The notes beneath the pieces are model-generated. The model had not been told where the DNA came from, did not search any database, and saw only the letters and a program-made list of their open reading frames with translations. Positions 26,756 to 36,214 of a stretch of DNA of 64,000 bases are shown one piece after another. Source of the DNA: Asticcacaulis sp. ZE23SCel15 (lineage in GTDB: Bacteria; Pseudomonadota; Alphaproteobacteria; Caulobacterales; Caulobacteraceae); assembly GCF_030505395.1 (NCBI RefSeq), contig NZ_CP130044.1, forward strand, positions 62,001 to 126,000, written 5' to 3'. A program made the position numbers and the translations under genes. Each line of letters opens with the position of its first letter. The stretch's first letter is position 1.

Positions 26756-28753
26756 TCACTTGGTTTTTTTCACCTTTCCGGCAGGTGCGATGACAGCCAC
26801 CGCCCCACCGGAGGGCGCCAGCGTCAGGGTCAGGCTGTCCGATGCGGTGGTTTTTTGCGACGTGGTGATAAGGCTCGAAACCGTAGCCCCGTCCTGCCAC
26901 AGACGGGCATCGTAAGAGCCGCCCTTTAAGAACGACAGCGGCAGGGTGATGGTGCGGCCCTGCTCATTGGTCATGGCACCGATGTACCAGACATCACCCT
27001 TACGGCGGGCGGTGACGATGAACTGACCGATATCGCCTTGCAGGACGCGGGTTTCATCCCATGTCACCGGCACGGATTTGATAAAATCAACGCCGTCTTC
27101 CCACTCACCATTCGCTTTCTTATAGGCTTGTGGCGCATCGGACAGCATGGTCAACGGACTGTCGTAAACCACATACATAGCCACGGCCTGACCACGGGTG
27201 GTCATGGTCATCGGGCGATCAATCTGGATCTCAAACGTCTCCGGCGTGCGGTGCGCGAACCCGCCCGGCGTATAGTCGATCGGGCCCAGAATCATGCGGG
27301 TATAGGGCAAGGTGACGTTGTGGGTGGCGGTGATGCGCGTCGTCCACTTGTTATATTCCGCCCCCAGCACGCCTTCCTGCGTGATGTAGTTCGGATAGGT
27401 CCGCACCAGCCCGTTCGGCGCATAGGCACCGTGCAGATCGACCAGCAGCTTATGCTTGGCAGCTTTCGACAGCACCTTATGATAATAATCGACCATGTCC
27501 TGATCGGAGCGGTCCATAAAGTCGATCTTGATGCCGGCAATGCCCCATTTTTCATAGGTCGCCAAAGCTTCATCCATCTGCCAGTCCAGTTGCTGCCATT
27601 GCAGCCAAAGCATGATCCTGACGTTACGGTCTTTGGCATATTTCAGGATCGCGGGCATATCGAGCGCGGGGATCGCCTTGGTGACGTCCGATCCGGGCTT
27701 GGGCCGCGTTGACGATCCGACCGACCAGCCTTCGTCGATCAACATGTAGTCCAGCCCCATCTCTTTGGCGAAATCGATATAGGCCAGATAGGTTTCCGTA
27801 TTGATGCCGGGGTTTTTGACCGGCGCATTAAAGCCGTTCCACCAGTCCCAGGCGCTCTTGCCGCCTTTGATCCAATTCGTGTCAGCGATCTTTGACGATT
27901 CCCCCAGTGTCGCGATCAGGTTGGATTCTACCAACGCGCGCGCGCTGTCGCCGATCATGACCACCCGCCACGGGGTTTTGAACTCAGTCTCGGTCTGGGT
28001 AATCTTAGCGACATAGGGCTTGAGGGAATCGCTGTCCAGACGCGGCGGCAGCTTGACCGCCACACCTAAGCCATTGTCGCCTTTGCGGTTATAAAAGGCC
28101 GCCGGATAGTGCTTCACATCGGATTCAGCCAACGCAAACGCCGTCTCACCAATCCCTGTTTTACACACCAGCGGCGAATCGAGCAGGTAATGGTCGCGGA
28201 TCAGCGACGCCTTGACCGCATCGAATTCGCCCTCGTGGGCGTTGTGGAACTTGCCGAGGTTCAGCCCCCAGCAGTCGTAATCCTTGGGGAAGGCGAACTC
28301 GGTCTTTTCGCCCAAGATCCCAAAACTTTCAAAGCCCGGCTGGTTGGGCAGGACATAGCGCACCGCCGCCCCGTTATCATAGGCGCGCACGACGATGGCC
28401 ATCTTACGCCCGCCCTCCACCTCTTCAAAGGTCAGGGTGGTTTCGTTGAAATGGTCAGGGGCGGATTTGGCCTTACCCAGCACGATCTCATAGGTCTCAT
28501 TGACCGTGCGCGTGGTCACGACCGGCAGCTTGAAGCCCTTAAGACCAAAGCCCGCCACATCGGTGCGCAAGCCCGTGGCCGAAGGTGCTATCACCGGCTG
28601 GCCTTTGTAAGCGACACGCCATGTCGGCAGGTCAGCCCCCGATTTATCGAGCGTCACCACCACCTGCCCGTCCGGCGAAGCGGCGGTGTAGGTTTCGGCA
28701 GACACTGCTCCCGCCACAGTCACGAGCATAAGCGGTAATAATGAGCGGAGCAT
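26756..28753 (-). CDS. GH97-family retaining alpha-galactosidase-like glycosidase
   Basis: A 665-residue protein with a Sec signal peptide (MLRSLLPLMLVTVAGAVSA). It has the N-terminal beta-sandwich, central TIM barrel and C-terminal beta domain of GH97. The block GIKIDFMDRSDQ places an Asp (D411) where retaining GH97 alpha-galactosidases have their nucleophile; inverting alpha-glucosidases use glutamates elsewhere. E460 (YITQEGVLGAE) or E466 is the likely acid/base. Calcium-dependent activity is usual in the family. It is divergently transcribed from the GH27 alpha-galactosidase gene, with a GTATAC palindrome in the 84-bp gap. Two alpha-galactosidase types side by side fit removal of alpha-galactose, possibly serine-linked galactose of extensins. 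Confidence 0.88.
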   Translation of the reverse strand: MLRSLLPLMLVTVAGAVSAETYTAASPDGQVVVTLDKSGADLPTWRVAYKGQPVIAPSATGLRTDVAGFGLKGFKLPVVTTRTVNETYEIVLGKAKSAPDHFNETTLTFEEVEGGRKMAIVVRAYDNGAAVRYVLPNQPGFESFGILGEKTEFAFPKDYDCWGLNLGKFHNAHEGEFDAVKASLIRDHYLLDSPLVCKTGIGETAFALAESDVKHYPAAFYNRKGDNGLGVAVKLPPRLDSDSLKPYVAKITQTETEFKTPWRVVMIGDSARALVESNLIATLGESSKIADTNWIKGGKSAWDWWNGFNAPVKNPGINTETYLAYIDFAKEMGLDYMLIDEGWSVGSSTRPKPGSDVTKAIPALDMPAILKYAKDRNVRIMLWLQWQQLDWQMDEALATYEKWGIAGIKIDFMDRSDQDMVDYYHKVLSKAAKHKLLVDLHGAYAPNGLVRTYPNYITQEGVLGAEYNKWTTRITATHNVTLPYTRMILGPIDYTPGGFAHRTPETFEIQIDRPMTMTTRGQAVAMYVVYDSPLTMLSDAPQAYKKANGEWEDGVDFIKSVPVTWDETRVLQGDIGQFIVTARRKGDVWYIGAMTNEQGRTITLPLSFLKGGSYDARLWQDGATVSSLITTSQKTTASDSLTLTLAPSGGAVAVIAPAGKVKKTK

Positions 28754-28791
28754 GGCGAGCCTTTTTCAATAGACGGACAATTGAAAATATG

Positions 28792-28812
28792 AATACTGTA
28801 TACGATACATAT
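28792..28812. promoter_or_regulatory. GntR-type operator between GH97 and GH27 genes
   Basis: AATACTGTATACGATACATAT has the GTATAC core at 28798-28803 and sits midway between the divergent starts. Confidence 0.65.
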
Positions 28813-28837
28813 CTGTAAAGCACTTAAAGGAAACCGG

Positions 28838-30340
28838 ATGCGCCGCCTGACGACTGCGACCTTTATGATAAGCACATTATTGTCGACCACCGCCATGGCC
28901 GCCCCGCCGACCGGCGCGTGGGTTTTCGACAGTTCGCCTGAGTATCCCGACTTCACCCGCGTCAAGGTTTCGGATGACGCAGGCAAACTTTCCGGCACCA
29001 TCACCTCGCGCTGGTACGGCGACCTGCCCATGAAAGATCTGCGGGCTGAGGGCGATGTGCTCAAGTTCAAAATCTATAACGGCAATCCGAAAATCACCCC
29101 CACCGACATCACGATCGCCGCCGACGGTAACGCCGTGCGCATGACAGGTAAGTTGTGGTATCAGGACTTTGATATCACTGCCCGCCAAGGCACGCCCGCA
29201 GAATTAAAGGCGCTCGATTTCCCGACCTATCCCCTGCCCCCGCACCGGGTCGTGCCGCAGAAAAACTTGGCCGCCAAACCGCCGATGGGTTGGAACTCGT
29301 GGAACAAGTTCGCAACCGCAATTGACGATAAAACTGTCCGCGAAATCGCCGATGCTATGGTCAGTTCGGGCCTGCGTGACGCAGGCTATATCTACGTCAA
29401 CATCGACGACGGCTGGCAGGGCAAGCGCGACCAAAACGGAGTACTGCAACCCAATGAGAAATTCCCCGACATGAAGGCGTTGGCCGATTATGTCCACGCG
29501 AAGGGCCTGAAGATCGGTATCTATAGCTCTCAGGGGCCAAAGACCTGCGGCGGATTTGAGGGCTCCTACGGCCATGTTGAACAGGACGCCAGGACCTTTG
29601 CCGCATGGGGCATGGACTATCTGAAATACGACCTGTGTTCGGGCGAAGCGTTTTATCACACCAAAGAAACCGTCTACGCCTCCTATCAGCAGATGGGTGA
29701 GGCGTTAGCCGCGACGGGCCGCGATATTGTCTTCAGCCTGTGCCAGTACGGGCGTTTCGATGTCGGCTCATGGGGGCGCGATGTCGGCGGGCACCTGTGG
29801 CGCACGACCAGCGATATCGAAGACACCTATGCGCGCATGTCGTGGATCGGCTTTGACGCCAATGGCGTGCCCAACCACACCGGCCCCAATGGCTGGAACG
29901 ACCCGGACATGCTGGAGGTCGGCAATGGCGGCATGACGCATGATGAGTACAAAACCCACATGTCGCTGTGGGCGCTGATGGCCGCCCCGCTGTTGCTCGG
30001 CAACGATGTGCGCACCATGACGCCCGAAACGATCAGGCTTTTGACCAACCGCGAAGTCATCGCCATCGATCAGGATGTCGCCGGCGTTCAAGGCCTGCCG
30101 GTCAAAAAAGACGGCACGACCGAAATCTGGACCAAAAAACTGAGCGATGGCTCCACGGCGGTCGGCCTGTTTAACCGCGCGGATACCCCCGTCACGGTCA
30201 ACGGCAATTGGGCCGAAATCGGCCTTAATGATGCGGCTAAGGTCCGCGATGTCTGGGCCCATAAGGACGCCAAAGCCAGCGCTGACTATAGCTACACCCT
30301 GCCCGCTCATGGTGCGGTGCTGCTGACGGTCAGCCGCTAA
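28838..30340 (+). CDS. GH27-family alpha-galactosidase (or beta-L-arabinopyranosidase)
   Basis: A 500-residue exported protein (signal MRRLTTATFMISTLLSTTAMA). Residues about 25-135 are an extra N-terminal beta-rich module. The GH27 barrel starts at PPMGWNSWNKF. The nucleophile is D265 (YLKYDLC) and the acid/base D326 (WRTTSDIED), matching D170 and D231 of human alpha-galactosidase A. The NGWNDPDMLEVG motif is intact. GH27 also contains beta-L-arabinopyranosidases, which act on arabinogalactan side chains, so the substrate could be galactose or arabinopyranose. It is divergent from GH97 and shares its operator. Confidence 0.92.
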   Translation: MRRLTTATFMISTLLSTTAMAAPPTGAWVFDSSPEYPDFTRVKVSDDAGKLSGTITSRWYGDLPMKDLRAEGDVLKFKIYNGNPKITPTDITIAADGNAVRMTGKLWYQDFDITARQGTPAELKALDFPTYPLPPHRVVPQKNLAAKPPMGWNSWNKFATAIDDKTVREIADAMVSSGLRDAGYIYVNIDDGWQGKRDQNGVLQPNEKFPDMKALADYVHAKGLKIGIYSSQGPKTCGGFEGSYGHVEQDARTFAAWGMDYLKYDLCSGEAFYHTKETVYASYQQMGEALAATGRDIVFSLCQYGRFDVGSWGRDVGGHLWRTTSDIEDTYARMSWIGFDANGVPNHTGPNGWNDPDMLEVGNGGMTHDEYKTHMSLWALMAAPLLLGNDVRTMTPETIRLLTNREVIAIDQDVAGVQGLPVKKDGTTEIWTKKLSDGSTAVGLFNRADTPVTVNGNWAEIGLNDAAKVRDVWAHKDAKASADYSYTLPAHGAVLLTVSR

Positions 30341-30452
30341 TCTGACGATCGTCTTTCGGCTCAGTCAGGAAGGGTGAGGTCAAACTTACCCTTCCCTAAA
30401 CCTGCGCGCCATTGTAGAGGCGTCTCAACGCCCAATTACATAGTTAGTCCGC

Positions 30453-32081
30453 ATGATCCGCCTCGATAATATCAGTAAGCAAAACGGCCACCAGATCCTG
30501 TTCATCGACGCGTCGATGGGCCTCCAGAAGGGCGAAAAGGTCGGGCTGGTCGGGCCGAACGGTGCGGGCAAATCGACGCTGTTCCGCATGATCACCGATC
30601 AGGAACAGCCCGATGACGGTCAGGTTGCCATCGATACCGGCATGAAGATCGGCTATTTCAGTCAGGACGTGGGCGAAATGTCGGGCCAAAGCGCCGTCGC
30701 CGCCGTCATGGACGGCGTCGGCCCGGTCAGCGCGCTGGCCACCGAAATGGCGCAGCTAGAGGCCGCCATGGCCGACCCGGATCAGGCTGACACGTTCGAC
30801 GCCATCATTGAGCGCTACGGCGAGGTACAGGCCCGCTTTGAAGAACTGGACGGTTACTCCGTTGAGGCCCGCGCGCGTGAAGTGCTGGCGGGCTTAAGCT
30901 TCAGTCAGGAACGCATGGACGGCGATGTCGGTCTTCTGTCTGGCGGCTGGAAGATGCGCGTGGCTCTGGCGCGGATTCTGTTGATGCGGCCCGATGGGAT
31001 GTTGCTGGACGAACCGTCCAACCACCTTGACCTCGAAAGCCTGATCTGGCTGGAGGCCTTCCTTAAAAACTACGACGGCGCGCTGCTGATGACCTCGCAC
31101 GACCGCGCCTTCATGAACCGTATCATCAATAAGGTGGTGGAAATCGATGGTGGCTCGCTCATCACCTATTCGGGCGATCTCGACTTTTATGACCAGCAAC
31201 GCGCCCTGACCGAAGCGCAGCGCCAGGCCCAGTATGAACGCCAGCAGGCCATGCTGGCCAAGGAAATCAAGTTCATCGAACGCTTTAAGGCGCGCGCCTC
31301 CCACGCCGCGCAGGTCCAGAGCCGCGTGAAGAAGCTGGACAAGATCGAACGGGTCGAAGCCCCCCGGCGTCGGCAGACCGTCCAGTTTGATTTCCGCAGC
31401 CCTCCGCGCTCAGGCGATGATGTTCTGAACCTGCGCGATGTCTATAAGCGCTATGGCAGTCAGTCAATCTATGCGGGCCTGGATTTCAAAGTCCGGCGCA
31501 AGGAACGCTGGGCCGTGCTGGGGGCAAACGGTGCCGGCAAATCCACCCTGCTCAAGCTGGTGGCCGGAGATACGACGCCTGATGAGGGCAGCGTGACCAT
31601 CGGCGCCAGCGTCAAGATGGGCTATTTCGCTCAGCATTCTATGGACCTGCTCGACGGCGAAGAGACGATTTTCGAGTCACTCGAAGGATCTTTCCCGCAG
31701 GCGGGCCAAGGGGCGTTACGTACGCTGGCGGGGTGTTTCGGCTTCTCAGGCGATGATGTCGAAAAACCGTGCCGTGTGCTGTCGGGTGGCGAAAAAGCGC
31801 GTCTGGTCATGGCCAAGATGCTATTCGATCCGCCCAATCTGCTTGTGCTGGATGAGCCGACCAACCACCTCGATATGGCGACCAAGGAAATGCTGGTGGC
31901 GGCGCTTGCGGATTTCGAAGGGACTATGTTGTTCGTATCCCACGACCGCCATTTTCTGGGGGCGCTGTCGAACCGCGTGCTGGAACTGACGCCGGAGGGC
32001 ATTCACCAGTACGGCGGCGGCTACAGCGAATATGTCGCCCGCACTGGTCAGGAAGCTCCCGGCCTGCATCCGGGCGGGTAG
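30453..32081 (+). CDS. ABC-F family ATPase
   Basis: A 542-residue soluble protein with two ABC domains and no membrane segments. The first domain has Walker A GPNGAGKS, signature LSGGWKMRVALA and Walker B LLDEPSNHLD; the second has GANGAGKS, LSGGEKARLVMAK and LVLDEPTNHLD. A charged interdomain linker (YERQQAMLAKEIKFIERFKA) is the ABC-F P-site tRNA-interaction motif region. ABC-F proteins act on ribosomes to relieve stalling or protect against drugs. Nothing ties it to the surrounding island and no GntR-type site was seen upstream, so it looks like a resident core gene. Confidence 0.93.
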   Translation: MIRLDNISKQNGHQILFIDASMGLQKGEKVGLVGPNGAGKSTLFRMITDQEQPDDGQVAIDTGMKIGYFSQDVGEMSGQSAVAAVMDGVGPVSALATEMAQLEAAMADPDQADTFDAIIERYGEVQARFEELDGYSVEARAREVLAGLSFSQERMDGDVGLLSGGWKMRVALARILLMRPDGMLLDEPSNHLDLESLIWLEAFLKNYDGALLMTSHDRAFMNRIINKVVEIDGGSLITYSGDLDFYDQQRALTEAQRQAQYERQQAMLAKEIKFIERFKARASHAAQVQSRVKKLDKIERVEAPRRRQTVQFDFRSPPRSGDDVLNLRDVYKRYGSQSIYAGLDFKVRRKERWAVLGANGAGKSTLLKLVAGDTTPDEGSVTIGASVKMGYFAQHSMDLLDGEETIFESLEGSFPQAGQGALRTLAGCFGFSGDDVEKPCRVLSGGEKARLVMAKMLFDPPNLLVLDEPTNHLDMATKEMLVAALADFEGTMLFVSHDRHFLGALSNRVLELTPEGIHQYGGGYSEYVARTGQEAPGLHPGG

Positions 32082-32103
32082 CCGTCCGCATGCGGCTCAA
32101 GCG

Positions 32104-32739
32104 TTAGTCTGGGATATTGCCCAATGACAAGCCGCGCCTCATGGCGATAACGAGAGTTTCGATCATCCGTCGTACAGAAGGTTCAAGGTCGAGCCCAGCC
32201 TTGAATGCCAACTCGACATGCGCGGGATGGACGTAAACCGTGACCGCATCGCGCACAATGCCCGCGGCGAGATCAACGTCATCAACTACAAATTCGCGTC
32301 TCTTCACTCCGTCTTCGATGATGGCGGCAAGCAATCGCGTCATGGCTGCCGTATAGTTTTTCACCAATTCGGGCCGCACCTCCAATACACGCCGGTATAG
32401 TTCATAAACTTCGGGATCACCTTCGAGGCGTTCGCGTTTGCGGCGGTGCAGAGCCAGTACCATCCCCAGCAGCCGCTCTGACGCCGGAGCCGATGACGCG
32501 ACGAATGCTTTGGCAAGCGCTTCCTCGTCCTTCATGGCGTCCACCACGATGGCATCAAAGACATCCGTTTTGGAACGAAAATGACGATAAATAGTGGTGT
32601 GCGATGTGCCGAGGGCCTTCGCAATATCAACTATGTTTGTCTTTGACTGACCGTGCCGCCGGATCTGTGCACGCGCCGTATCAAGAATCTTCGTTGTGTT
32701 TAAGCCGTCATCGGCGGGGTTTTTTTTATCATCGCTCAT
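32104..32739 (-). CDS. TetR-family transcriptional regulator
   Basis: A 211-residue regulator. The N-terminal HTH includes VDIAKALGTSHTTIYRHFRSK, and the C-terminal ligand domain is helical. The start is placed at 32739 (MSDDKKNPADDG) because the upstream in-frame start at 32790 lies inside a 30-bp palindrome that is very probably its operator. It is divergently arranged with the SDR gene at 32856, the common layout of a TetR repressor with its target. The natural ligand is unknown. Neither gene shows a link to hydroxyproline or arabinose use. Confidence 0.85.
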   Translation of the reverse strand: MSDDKKNPADDGLNTTKILDTARAQIRRHGQSKTNIVDIAKALGTSHTTIYRHFRSKTDVFDAIVVDAMKDEEALAKAFVASSAPASERLLGMVLALHRRKRERLEGDPEVYELYRRVLEVRPELVKNYTAAMTRLLAAIIEDGVKRREFVVDDVDLAAGIVRDAVTVYVHPAHVELAFKAGLDLEPSVRRMIETLVIAMRRGLSLGNIPD

Positions 32740-32773
32740 ACCCCTACATAACTCAGGACGGCTCGCCTTGCCA

Positions 32774-32803
32774 CAACGAACAAAATTCATATTTTGTTCG
32801 TTG
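32774..32803. promoter_or_regulatory. TetR-type operator, 13-bp inverted repeat
   Basis: CAACGAACAAAAT and ATTTTGTTCGTTG are perfect 13-bp arms with a 4-bp spacer, in the gap between the divergent TetR and SDR genes. Confidence 0.8.
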
Positions 32804-32855
32804 AATTCTCTTTTTACTTGGTGTATCCCTCCTGCCCAGCACAGGAGCGCTCAAA

Positions 32856-33851
32856 ATGGCAGACAACTACACAAGCAAACGAACCGCTTTCGTAACCGGA
32901 GGATCGGGCTTCGTCGGTGGCAAACTTATCCAGCGTCTGGTGGCCACGGGCTGGGATGTCCGCGCTTTGGCACGAAGTCCAAAGGCCATGACTGAGGTGC
33001 GTGCGCTTGGCGCGACCCCGGTTCAAGGCGACATGAGCAATCAGGAGGCATTACGAAACAATATAGACGGAAGTGTTGTCGTGTTTCATGTTGCCGCGAT
33101 GTTCAAGCTTTGGGGTAATCGCAAGGACTTCAATGCTGTAAATGTCGAAGGCATGCGTATTCTGGTCAACGCCGCAACCGCTTCGCCTTCGGTTCGCAAG
33201 GTCGTCTACGTCAGTGCCGCCGCCGTCGTCATGGGAGACCCAAAGTCGTTTATAAGAGTCGATGAAACGGCCCCCACCCATCAGCGTGGCTTCGCCCCCT
33301 ACAGTTCGTCAAAAGCTGAGGCGGAGAAAATCCTGCTCGCGTCAAATAACTGTCGGCCCGGTTTCGAGACCATAGCTATCCGTCCACCGATGATCTGGGG
33401 CAAAGGTATGCCGATGCTGGACCACTTGGTCGAGACGGTCCGTAAAGGTCAGTGGCAGTGGGTCGGGGGTGGCTCACAGGCCATATCAACCTGTCATGTC
33501 GATAACCTTGTTGACGCTTTGCTATTGGCTGCGGATGGCGGTCAAGGTGGCGAAGCATACTTCGTGGCCGATGCAAAGGACGGCACGCTGAAAGGGGTCA
33601 TGACCGACTTACTCGCCACACGCGGCGTAAAGGCAGATGACAAATCGGTTTCATTTGCGATGGCATGGAGGCTTGCGGGATTCATGGCCTTCGTCTGGCG
33701 ACTGTTCGGTCTCAAAGGCGAGCCACCTATCACACGCCAATTGCTGCAAATGATCGGAAAACCTTTCACAGTGAACACTGACAAAGCCCAGAGAATTCTC
33801 GGATACCGTCCCCGCGTGAGTTGGCGGGAAGGTCTCGACGAAATGGCATAA
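32856..33851 (+). CDS. Extended SDR NAD(P)-dependent epimerase/dehydratase-family oxidoreductase
   Basis: A 331-residue extended short-chain dehydrogenase. The nucleotide-binding motif is TGGSGFVGGKL near residue 15, the active site has YSSSK (Tyr and Lys) with upstream YVSAAAV, and the C terminus is of the 3-beta-hydroxysteroid or dihydroflavonol reductase type. It lacks features of a known sugar epimerase, so an aldehyde, ketone or steroid-like substrate is as likely. It is divergent from a TetR gene and has the long operator about 50 bp upstream. It is closed by a strong bidirectional terminator. Confidence 0.82.
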   Translation: MADNYTSKRTAFVTGGSGFVGGKLIQRLVATGWDVRALARSPKAMTEVRALGATPVQGDMSNQEALRNNIDGSVVVFHVAAMFKLWGNRKDFNAVNVEGMRILVNAATASPSVRKVVYVSAAAVVMGDPKSFIRVDETAPTHQRGFAPYSSSKAEAEKILLASNNCRPGFETIAIRPPMIWGKGMPMLDHLVETVRKGQWQWVGGGSQAISTCHVDNLVDALLLAADGGQGGEAYFVADAKDGTLKGVMTDLLATRGVKADDKSVSFAMAWRLAGFMAFVWRLFGLKGEPPITRQLLQMIGKPFTVNTDKAQRILGYRPRVSWREGLDEMA

Positions 33852-33892
33852 AGTACAACAGCCGTTATGCCTGCAAGTCTAACTGATAAACT

Positions 33893-33927
33893 AAAAACCC
33901 CTCCCGAAGGTTTCGGGAGGGGTTTTT
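33893..33927. terminator. Bidirectional terminator between SDR and S9 peptidase genes
   Basis: AAAAACCCCTCCCGAA and TTCGGGAGGGGTTTTT form a 16-bp stem with a 3-nt loop and A/T runs on each side. Confidence 0.92.
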
Positions 33928-33928
33928 G

Positions 33929-36202
33929 TTATTTTTGAACCATCGGATCGTCGGCTCTGGGTTCAATCAGGTTATCGTAGAAGAAACCGAACATTTTCTG
34001 GAAGTAATAGGGCTGGCTGACATTGTGCTTGGTGTTGGGCAGGATGACCAGTTCGTGATCCTTACCGGCATCGATCAGAGCCTTGGACAGTTTCATGGTC
34101 GCGGCAATCGGCACATTGTCATCAATGTCGCCGTGGATCAGCATCAGCTTGCCTTTGAGGTTCTTGGCGACCGGAATGTTGGAATTGGCTTCCCAGGTCG
34201 CGTCATCGGCAATGCCCATCGACACTTCGGGCCACCAGGCCTTATCGATGCGCTGATCATGGTTGCCCGATGAGGCCACCCCGACCTTATAAAAATCGGG
34301 CCGGCGCAGCACAAAGCGCGCCGTATCATAGCCACCGGCCGAACCGCCATAAACACCCACGCGGCTGAGGTCAAAATAGGGGTATTTCGCCTTCATGGCC
34401 TTAAGCACCCAAATATGGTCGTCAAGGCCGACTTCGCCTAAGTTCTGGTAGGCCGACGAACGGAACGCCTTACCGCGCTGGGAGGTCCCGCGCCCGTCAA
34501 TGGTGACGACAATCGCCCCCAATTGCGCCATCGCATTCAGACCATTGACGATATTGCCATTGTAATCTTCGGTAAAGCGGTGGGTCGTAGGGCCGGTATA
34601 GACGTTCTCAATGATTGGATAAGTCTTTGACGGATCGAAGTTCTTCGGGCGGTGGATCATGCCGTAAAGCTTGGTCTTACCGTCATCGGCCAGAGTCTCA
34701 AACGGCTCAGGTGGCGTAAAGCCGGTCGCCAGCAAGGCCGAGATATCGCCCACCCCAAGCTCAGACACGATCCGGCCATCCTCCGCGTCCCGCAGCACGG
34801 TGCGCGTCGGGTTAGTGGGCGATGACATGCGATCGATGATCCACTTGCCATCCGGTGAAATCGTCGTGTTGTGATCGAGCGGTTCCGGCGTCAGGTGGGT
34901 AATCTTGCCCGATTTCGTGACGCGATACAGCGACGCGGCGTACGGATTAACACCTTTTTCGCGGCCGATACCGGCGATGATCACATCGTCTTTGTCGATG
35001 CGTTCAATGCCCGTGACTTCCCAGTCGCCGCTCGTCAGGGCCTTGCCCCCATCAGGATTTTCGCCGGTCTTGATGAAGTAAAGCTGTGCCCAGCCACTGC
35101 GTTCGGAAATGACGAAGTTGCCGCCCCATTCCGGCGCATGGCGGATACCGCTGGAGGTCACGGTCACGATCGGTTTCAGCGCTTCCCGCACCCGCACCAC
35201 GCCTTTGCCGGTGGCTGGATCGACTTCATACAGCAGGATTTCGCCGTAACCACGCTTTGACCATTCATAGATGACCTTATCGCCCGACCAATAGGAGGCC
35301 GTATCGCCGGGCCACAGAAGCTCCGACGGCGGCACCTCCAGATAGGTCACCTTGCCCTTAAGGTCGATCAGCACCGGCTTGACCAGCGGCAAATTAGGCG
35401 CACCGGCGCTTGGGTAGACATAGTTGAACGCGCGCGGGAAATGGCTGCCCTGTGGCGACTGTTGTACGCCGGTCCAGATATAGGCGCCGTTGCGGTCCAG
35501 GCGGTAGGTCAGGATCTTTTGCGAATCTTGCGACCACTGCACGCTCAGGCGCATTTTCGGGGTTTCGGAATTGGCATCGGCCATATCGCCAAACAGCGGA
35601 TAGTTCTGGCCGTAGCGCTGATCATAACCGCCATCGAACGTCAACGGCGTCTCGCGATTGGTAGCGACTTCAATCAGGTACAGATTATAGTCGCGAGCAA
35701 TGACCTTATACTTGCCGTCGGGCGATACCATCCCGTCCGGTGCCACAAACGGGTCATTGGCCGTCAGTTTGTCGGTGGCAAGCTCATAGCTCCATTCGCG
35801 CCCACCCGCCGACAGTTTGAGCACATTTTTATCCGCATCATAATCCACCGGACGGACATCAATAATACCGTCGGCCTTGAGTTTAGGAGTAAGCGCCGCC
35901 TCGGTCGTCAGTTCGGTCTGCGTAGCCTTGGCCGGATCGGCCAGCATGATCCGCCCCTGCCCCTTCGGGCCTTTGCGGTAGATCACGCCGTTGCCACCGC
36001 CCGTAAAGGCCGCCTGCACATTCAGGTCGGTCACCAGCGCGGACAGGTTGGCGTACATATAGGCATCTGCCGCTTTGAAGCGCTCAGCGCGTTGCGTGGC
36101 GGGCGTCTGGGCTTGCGCATAAGCCAGCGGCGCCACAGTTAGGCAAACGGCCATGACCGATGAGGCCAGAAGGGAGGATTTGAATTTCACGAACATACTC
36201 AT
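33929..36202 (-). CDS. S9-family exported peptidase (DPP-IV/prolyl-oligopeptidase-like)
   Basis: A 757-residue protein with a Sec signal peptide (cleavage near AYAQA). An N-terminal beta-propeller (about 60-490) is followed by an alpha/beta-hydrolase domain. The catalytic triad is visible: S621 (GVYGGSAGGY), D694 (HGDIDDNVP) and H725 (NTKHNVSQ). S9 enzymes favour bonds after proline. The double-glutamate DWVYEEE motif that holds the free N terminus in true DPP-IV was not seen, so its cleavage mode is uncertain. The lectin-fold gene lies 12 bp upstream in the same operon, behind a GntR-type site. This suits cleavage of Pro/Hyp-rich peptides. The start could also be ATG 6 bp downstream. Confidence 0.9.
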   Translation of the reverse strand: MSMFVKFKSSLLASSVMAVCLTVAPLAYAQAQTPATQRAERFKAADAYMYANLSALVTDLNVQAAFTGGGNGVIYRKGPKGQGRIMLADPAKATQTELTTEAALTPKLKADGIIDVRPVDYDADKNVLKLSAGGREWSYELATDKLTANDPFVAPDGMVSPDGKYKVIARDYNLYLIEVATNRETPLTFDGGYDQRYGQNYPLFGDMADANSETPKMRLSVQWSQDSQKILTYRLDRNGAYIWTGVQQSPQGSHFPRAFNYVYPSAGAPNLPLVKPVLIDLKGKVTYLEVPPSELLWPGDTASYWSGDKVIYEWSKRGYGEILLYEVDPATGKGVVRVREALKPIVTVTSSGIRHAPEWGGNFVISERSGWAQLYFIKTGENPDGGKALTSGDWEVTGIERIDKDDVIIAGIGREKGVNPYAASLYRVTKSGKITHLTPEPLDHNTTISPDGKWIIDRMSSPTNPTRTVLRDAEDGRIVSELGVGDISALLATGFTPPEPFETLADDGKTKLYGMIHRPKNFDPSKTYPIIENVYTGPTTHRFTEDYNGNIVNGLNAMAQLGAIVVTIDGRGTSQRGKAFRSSAYQNLGEVGLDDHIWVLKAMKAKYPYFDLSRVGVYGGSAGGYDTARFVLRRPDFYKVGVASSGNHDQRIDKAWWPEVSMGIADDATWEANSNIPVAKNLKGKLMLIHGDIDDNVPIAATMKLSKALIDAGKDHELVILPNTKHNVSQPYYFQKMFGFFYDNLIEPRADDPMVQK

Positions 36203-36214
36203 TGAAAAGAAAAA

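Noticed and set aside
32739-32790. Upstream ATG of the TetR gene
   Set aside because: It lies inside the 13-bp-arm operator and would put a binding site in the coding region; the ATG at 32739 is preferred.
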